NCBI GenBank assembly: GCA_907164885.2
Contig: OU015493.1
Coordinates: 54,354,802-54,418,801, forward strand
Length of the DNA: 64,000 bases
Origin: Dolomedes plantarius
Lineage: Eukaryota > Arthropoda > Arachnida > Araneae > Dolomedidae
Direction: 5' to 3'
The notes beneath the pieces were generated by a model. The model saw only the letters and a program-made list of their open reading frames with translations, was not told the origin of the DNA and did no database searches. Positions 59,973-64,000 of the stretch are shown here, one piece after another (within the stretch, counting starts at the first letter, position 1; the number at the start of each line of letters is the position of its first letter). A program made the translations under genes and the position numbers.

Positions 59973-60435
59973 TTAACACTAGAAAGACGGGAATTTTTTT
60001 CTTACTAAAAAGACTTAATGCCGTCATTTTGACGGTTAAAAATAAAATCAAGAATTTAAAATATTTAATGTTTTTAAAAAAATGGTTAAATACTTTAAAT
60101 TTTGAACTATTTCATATCAATATATAATAAATTAGTATATATTTAAGTATATTTTTATGCAGGTATGCCGAGCTGACCACCTGGTATGGTTTATCCGTAA
60201 AAATATATGCATGGTTTCTGCAGTCCTTATTTTTCAACACCAATATTTCTGAATAGCCAATATTTCTGTTATTTGTAAAAGGGGTATTTTTCTGGTATTA
60301 TTTTAAAGATTTCTGCTTGTTTTCTATATTGCCGTCAAATTGAAGGCTTTCAGTTTTAGTAGATATAGCGCTCAATAATATTTCCGAAACCATCAAAATG
60401 ACGGCAGCCGTCATTTTATTGTTAAAATAAAAAAT
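59973..60435. mobile_element. piggyBac-like MITE remnant
   Basis: Starts TTAACACTAGAAAGACGGG, with TTAA followed by a CACTAGAAA end that resembles piggyBac-type termini. GCCGTCATTTTGACGG at 60,022 and GACGGCAGCCGTCATTTT near 60,400 are internal palindromic motifs. No matching right end found, so the limits are approximate. Confidence 0.45.
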
Positions 60436-60600
60436 AAAAGATGCTATCATACCAAATGAAGTACGAAATTTAAAATTCTTGTCTCAGTTTCTGTCACTAA
60501 ATGTTCCGTAAACAATCATCTATGAAAATAAAATCTTAATTTGTAACTGACAAAATAACTTAGTCCTGGTAAGCGATCTGGTATCAGAAATTACTAAGTA

Positions 60601-61052
60601 CAGTAAAACCTCGTTTATCCAGCCCTCGTTAATACCTTTCAGATTTGTAGACATTCATTTTTATTTAATGTTCACATTAGATAATAGTTTATAACTATGA
60701 TAGCAAGAACGTATCTACAAGTACGCCAAATATTCGCTTTTTAGTTTGGTTCAATGTACAGTTCCTGCATAGATTGTACAGTAAATCATGGTAATAAAAT
60801 GCGTTTTGTTGAGTTGAAAGCTTTACTAGTGTGTCACAGGGCTTTGACGTGGATTCACTCAGAAAAGTTATTTTTATATTTTTTAATGTCTCGTAAACAA
60901 TACTATGTAAATTTGTTACAAAATATAGTTTTTTATCGTAATAAATAGTAAGTGGGCTGAATTGAGGATTTTATTTTACTTATTACCCATATTACCCGGA
61001 TTATCCGGATTGTCTACAGTCCCAGTGAGTCCGTATAAGCGAGGTTTTACTG
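60601..61052. mobile_element. pogo/Tigger-like MITE, 452 bp
   Basis: Ends CAGTAAAACCTCGTTTATCC and, inverted on the right, CAGTAAAACCTCGCTTATAC; TA at 60,599-60,600 and 61,053-61,054. The interior is AT-rich without transposase; a 64-codon frame inside (60,754-60,948) resembles nothing. CAGTAAAACCTCG ends are typical of Tigger-type pogo elements. Confidence 0.88.
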
Positions 61053-61131
61053 TAACTTCAAGTAACAAACAAAGGAAATAATACTACTCTGATTCAGGGG
61101 CGGCTCCAGTACAGAGATTTTTATTATTTTT

Positions 61132-61157
61132 TTTTTGGGGGGGGGGATATATATATA

Positions 61158-61205
<48 letters not shown>
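61132..61205. repeat. Homopolymer and (TA)n microsatellite
   Basis: T and G runs followed by about 60 bp of TA. Confidence 0.95.
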
Positions 61206-61207
<2 letters not shown>

Positions 61208-61369
61208 TATAGCATATAAATCCCCAAAACCCTTTCAAAATTCTAAATTCTTTTTAAGTTTCCTTGGGCGTAGAGTTAATTCCGTTTTCGATTCAAAGAA
61301 CAAAGGAATTATAAATAACCTAAAAACCAACGTAGGAAATTGACATACCGTCCCTTAAAATCCCCTTAG

Positions 61370-61660
61370 TTATATAAGTTTTGTAAGCCTGGAGATCCAG
61401 GCAGCGAATCATTATTCGTTGCATTGTCACATAACCCGTCAGCTGTGAAAAGTATATAAGGGCCTGGGGTCAGATGCCCGTACACTTTTCGGATTTATGT
61501 TGCCTAGTAAACACGCTCTAACCCTTCGAGTAGAATGTGAATAAAATTTGTATTTGCAGAACTGAAAGACTATTTGTATTGGACATTCGGCTACTATTTT
61601 CTTCCCTGTTGTGGTATGCCGGCTCCGGTCATCATCTCATCATCATCATACGTGGGGCCG
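61370..61660 (+). repeat. LTR-like segment with TATA box and polyadenylation signal
   Basis: AGTATATAAGGGCCTGGGGT at 61,451-61,470 is a strong TATA-like promoter, and AATAAA follows at 61,540-61,545, the spacing expected in an LTR. GC-richer than its surroundings. Neither terminus nor a target duplication could be fixed, and the 79-codon frame downstream runs into a microsatellite. Confidence 0.45.
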
Positions 61661-61671
61661 GGCCGGTATAT

Positions 61672-61674
<3 letters not shown>

Positions 61675-61729
<55 letters not shown>

Positions 61730-61738
61730 GATATATAC
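61675..61738. repeat. (TA)n microsatellite
   Basis: TA run followed by CTAGCATTATTGCCCGGCG, a CTAG/GCCCGG junction like those of the Helitron-like repeats. Confidence 0.9.
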
Positions 61739-61740
61739 TA

Positions 61741-62299
61741 GCATTATTGCCCGGCGATGCCCGGGTAGATATATAAAAATTTTAATGCATTCCATCAAAA
61801 AAATACTCGGCTGCACCCCCCGCTCTTCATGTTCATCTGGCTAAACAAATTGCGCTTAGCGCGTTTCTACTGAAATGATATACAAACAATAAGAAAGATA
61901 GAAACTTTGAGCCTGCGGACCTTCGTCTGATTATAAAGTCTGATTTTATTGAGAATTAATAACACAGTGTTGCGTGATTCGCACGTTTGGATTGAATACG
62001 TTTACTGCTTAATTATATTTGTTAGATACAGTTTAAATCGATTTAATTAGATTTGTTTGATCCACTGTTTAATTAGAAATAAGTTTTATAATTTATATTT
62101 GCCTTTATTTTTTATTTTTCCCTTAAAATCTCAGTTTGTTCCACAACACCCAAGAGACGCACTTTTTTCCACATCACCCAAGAGGTAAAGTGCAAGATGC
62201 ATTATCCCGTTTATTTATTCAAAGTAAGGCGCGATTTCACATGAAGCCTATTTTCCTTACTTTGGTGATTCGGTTTTTTATTGTCGATAGGCCAGAAAC
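61741..62299. other. Non-coding stretch
   Basis: Begins with GCCCGGCGATGCCCGGG next to the (TA)n run; the rest is AT-rich with nothing recognised. Confidence 0.45.
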
Positions 62300-62308
62300 G
62301 GTATCGAT

Positions 62309-62402
62309 TTTTAATTTTCCCAAGGCCAAAAACCGTTGAAAAAGCAAATTGAAATTCAATTTTTAATTTTCCTAAGGCCAAAAACCGTAGAAAAAGCAAA
62401 TT
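62309..62402. repeat. Short tandem duplication
   Basis: A block with TTTTTAATTTTCCCAAGGCC and AAAAACCGTTGAAAAAGCAA is repeated once immediately with few changes; unit about 50 bp. Confidence 0.8.
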
Positions 62403-63255
62403 GTAAATCGGTTCAAGCGACGAGAAAAACTGCAAATAACAAAGGACAAAAAGCAGAGCCATGAAAGTTGTGTTAAAACATACTAATTTGAACTGCATTC
62501 TTAAAAAACTCCTTCTCAGTTAGTCTAGTGGTTAAATTTTATCTTTTACCGTATTTAAATATTTCTTTTGTTAATTTATTTCGCTGTTATGCACGTAACG
62601 CAAAATTAATTTAAACTGTCACAAAAAGAAAAGAAACCACGTGATCAGCATTTCATAAATTACATTCTTAAAATTAATCTTTAAAAATTCACCAAAAATC
62701 AGAAAAGGGAGGTAGGTAAAGATTCGAAAAAGATTTCGTTTTAAAAGAATTTTTATATTTCTCGTGATATAAATTTTATAACCCTCGGATTATCATTTTA
62801 AATGCAAACTTAAAAAAATTAGAAAAACAGCTTAATAATTTAATTTTAAAAAATCGAAGAAGAATTTTTCAAAAATCTTTCTCAGTTTACCCCTCCACTA
62901 TAAACTCCACTATAGAAGAATCACCATGCAAAATTTCAGCTCTTTATGTCCAACGGTTTGGGCTGTGCGTTATCTGTCAGTTAGTCAGTCAGTTAGGCAA
63001 GGCCAAAGTTTATTACCATGAATCTCTCCCCCCCCCGCGCACCCCTCTTCTCCCGCGCGGAGGAAGAGGGATAGGTTCGTATTTCACTGAACGCCTGTTT
63101 CCACAGGGGGTACCTCGCACCTCTTACGGGCACAAAAAATCATTAAAAAATTAATTTAAAAAACTAATTGAGACCCAAACTTCGTTTTTGCTGATTTAAG
63201 TTACTCAGGTCGTCCTAAACATTAACTGTGCCTGTCAGACTCTCGTCTTCCATTC
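62403..63255. other. Non-coding stretch with a probable dispersed repeat
   Basis: CACCATGCAAAATTTCAGCT with GTCAGTTAGTCAGTCAGTTA (62,921-62,996) resembles a repeat common in arthropod genomes (from memory). A C9 run and GC-rich patch lie at 63,020-63,060. Confidence 0.4.
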
Positions 63256-63300
63256 TTAACCTTTTCCTTACGGGCTGGGATAGCATGTATCCCAAGACAC
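63256..63300 (+). repeat. TTAA-started dispersed repeat with small hairpin, second copy
   Basis: TTAACCTTTTCCTTACGGGC and GGGATAGCATGTATCCC, nearly identical to 23,555-23,600. Confidence 0.6.
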
Positions 63301-63534
63301 TACTCTCCAAAAAGACGGGTTTGGGATAGCTGTCGTCCCAAAGTTTTTTTCCCCCTGTTTACTTAAAGACCGCAGCGGATGCAGGAAATTGGATCAGCGG
63401 GAGTCTAATTTGGCGGAGAGTTGAAAATTTTTCCTAGGGAAATTTAAGACCATTTAGAGCGACAAATCGGGAAAAGGAAATATCTACTGCTAATTAGGGA
63501 AATTTTCAGCTCCTAGGCATTGATTTTACATATG

Positions 63535-63537
<3 letters not shown>

Positions 63538-63579
<42 letters not shown>

Positions 63580-63658
63580 ATATGTATGTATATATATATA
63601 TATATATATGTATGTATATATGTATGTATATATATATAAACATATATGTATGTATGTG

Positions 63659-63735
<77 letters not shown>

Positions 63736-63754
63736 GTATGTATGTATGTGTATA

Positions 63755-63803
<49 letters not shown>

Positions 63804-63862
63804 GTATATATATGTATGTATATATATATATATATATATGTAAATATATGTGTATGTATGTA

Positions 63863-63931
<69 letters not shown>

Positions 63932-64000
63932 ATGTATATATATATATATATATATACTATTATATATATTTTTATATATATATATATTTATTATATATAT
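63538..64000. repeat. (TA)n/(TATG)n microsatellite reaching the window end
   Basis: More than 460 bp of TA and TATG blocks. The open frames here (TyrIle and TyrVal repeats) are microsatellite translations. Confidence 0.98.

Noticed and set aside
63538..64000. Regular short repeats that might suggest a CRISPR-like array
   Set aside because: They are simple TA/TATG repeats without repeat-spacer structure, and the genome is eukaryotic.

Overview
The window looks like intergenic DNA from an arthropod nuclear genome, probably an arachnid. It is very AT-rich and full of (TA)n and other microsatellites, and it contains eukaryotic retrotransposons, tRNA-derived SINEs, a 7SL RNA copy, hAT, PIF/Harbinger and Tc1/mariner-like elements, with no bacterial gene organisation. 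The arachnid guess rests on remembered resemblance of the transposon proteins, not on a search. I found no host protein-coding gene I could support; the only probably functional gene is one tRNA-Val.

Layout. 1-10.6 kb: three copies of a ~2 kb tandem unit with tRNA-Val sequences at the joints (one intact at 8904-8976, one decayed at 6935-7007). Unit 1 is split by a 4.8 kb Gypsy-type LTR retrotransposon (1072-5871) with a disrupted gag, an in-frame deletion removing the reverse transcriptase active site, and a stop inside integrase. 10.7-13.9 kb: a mariner-like transposase relic whose 3' end holds a 633-bp hAT element, then two LTR-like segments. 15.7-16.9 kb: a 37-bp tandem array split by a 959-bp TA-flanked DNA element with seven internal copies of one 15-bp motif. 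18.4-25.8 kb: a dead Tc1 transposase, a long-TIR MITE, and a nearly intact 1.2 kb Tc1-like element. 28-30.4 kb: two LINE RNase H relics. 30.6-34.7 kb: tRNA-derived SINEs and a full-length 7SL RNA copy fused to a SINE, inserted as one unit in a 46-bp minisatellite. 35.5-44.9 kb: MITEs, a SINE split by a second hAT element, a Helitron-like repeat with a ~155-bp satellite, and a LINE 3' end. 46.9-50 kb: Tc1 relics and a second Helitron-like copy. 52.4-55.1 kb: a PIF/Harbinger element carrying only a MADF-domain gene relic, and a second copy of the 35.6 kb MITE. 56.5-59.1 kb: a 312-codon open RNase H reading frame from a LINE and another long-TIR MITE. 59.9-64 kb: piggyBac-like and pogo/Tigger-like sequences, an LTR-like segment and long microsatellites.

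The genes do not form a pathway; the story is repeated insertion and decay of mobile DNA. Three insertions fell inside tandem arrays (Gypsy at 1072, the TA-flanked element at 15799, the 7SL-SINE unit at 31743), so the empty site can be read directly from neighbouring repeat units. The most unusual item is the 7SL-SINE chimera.
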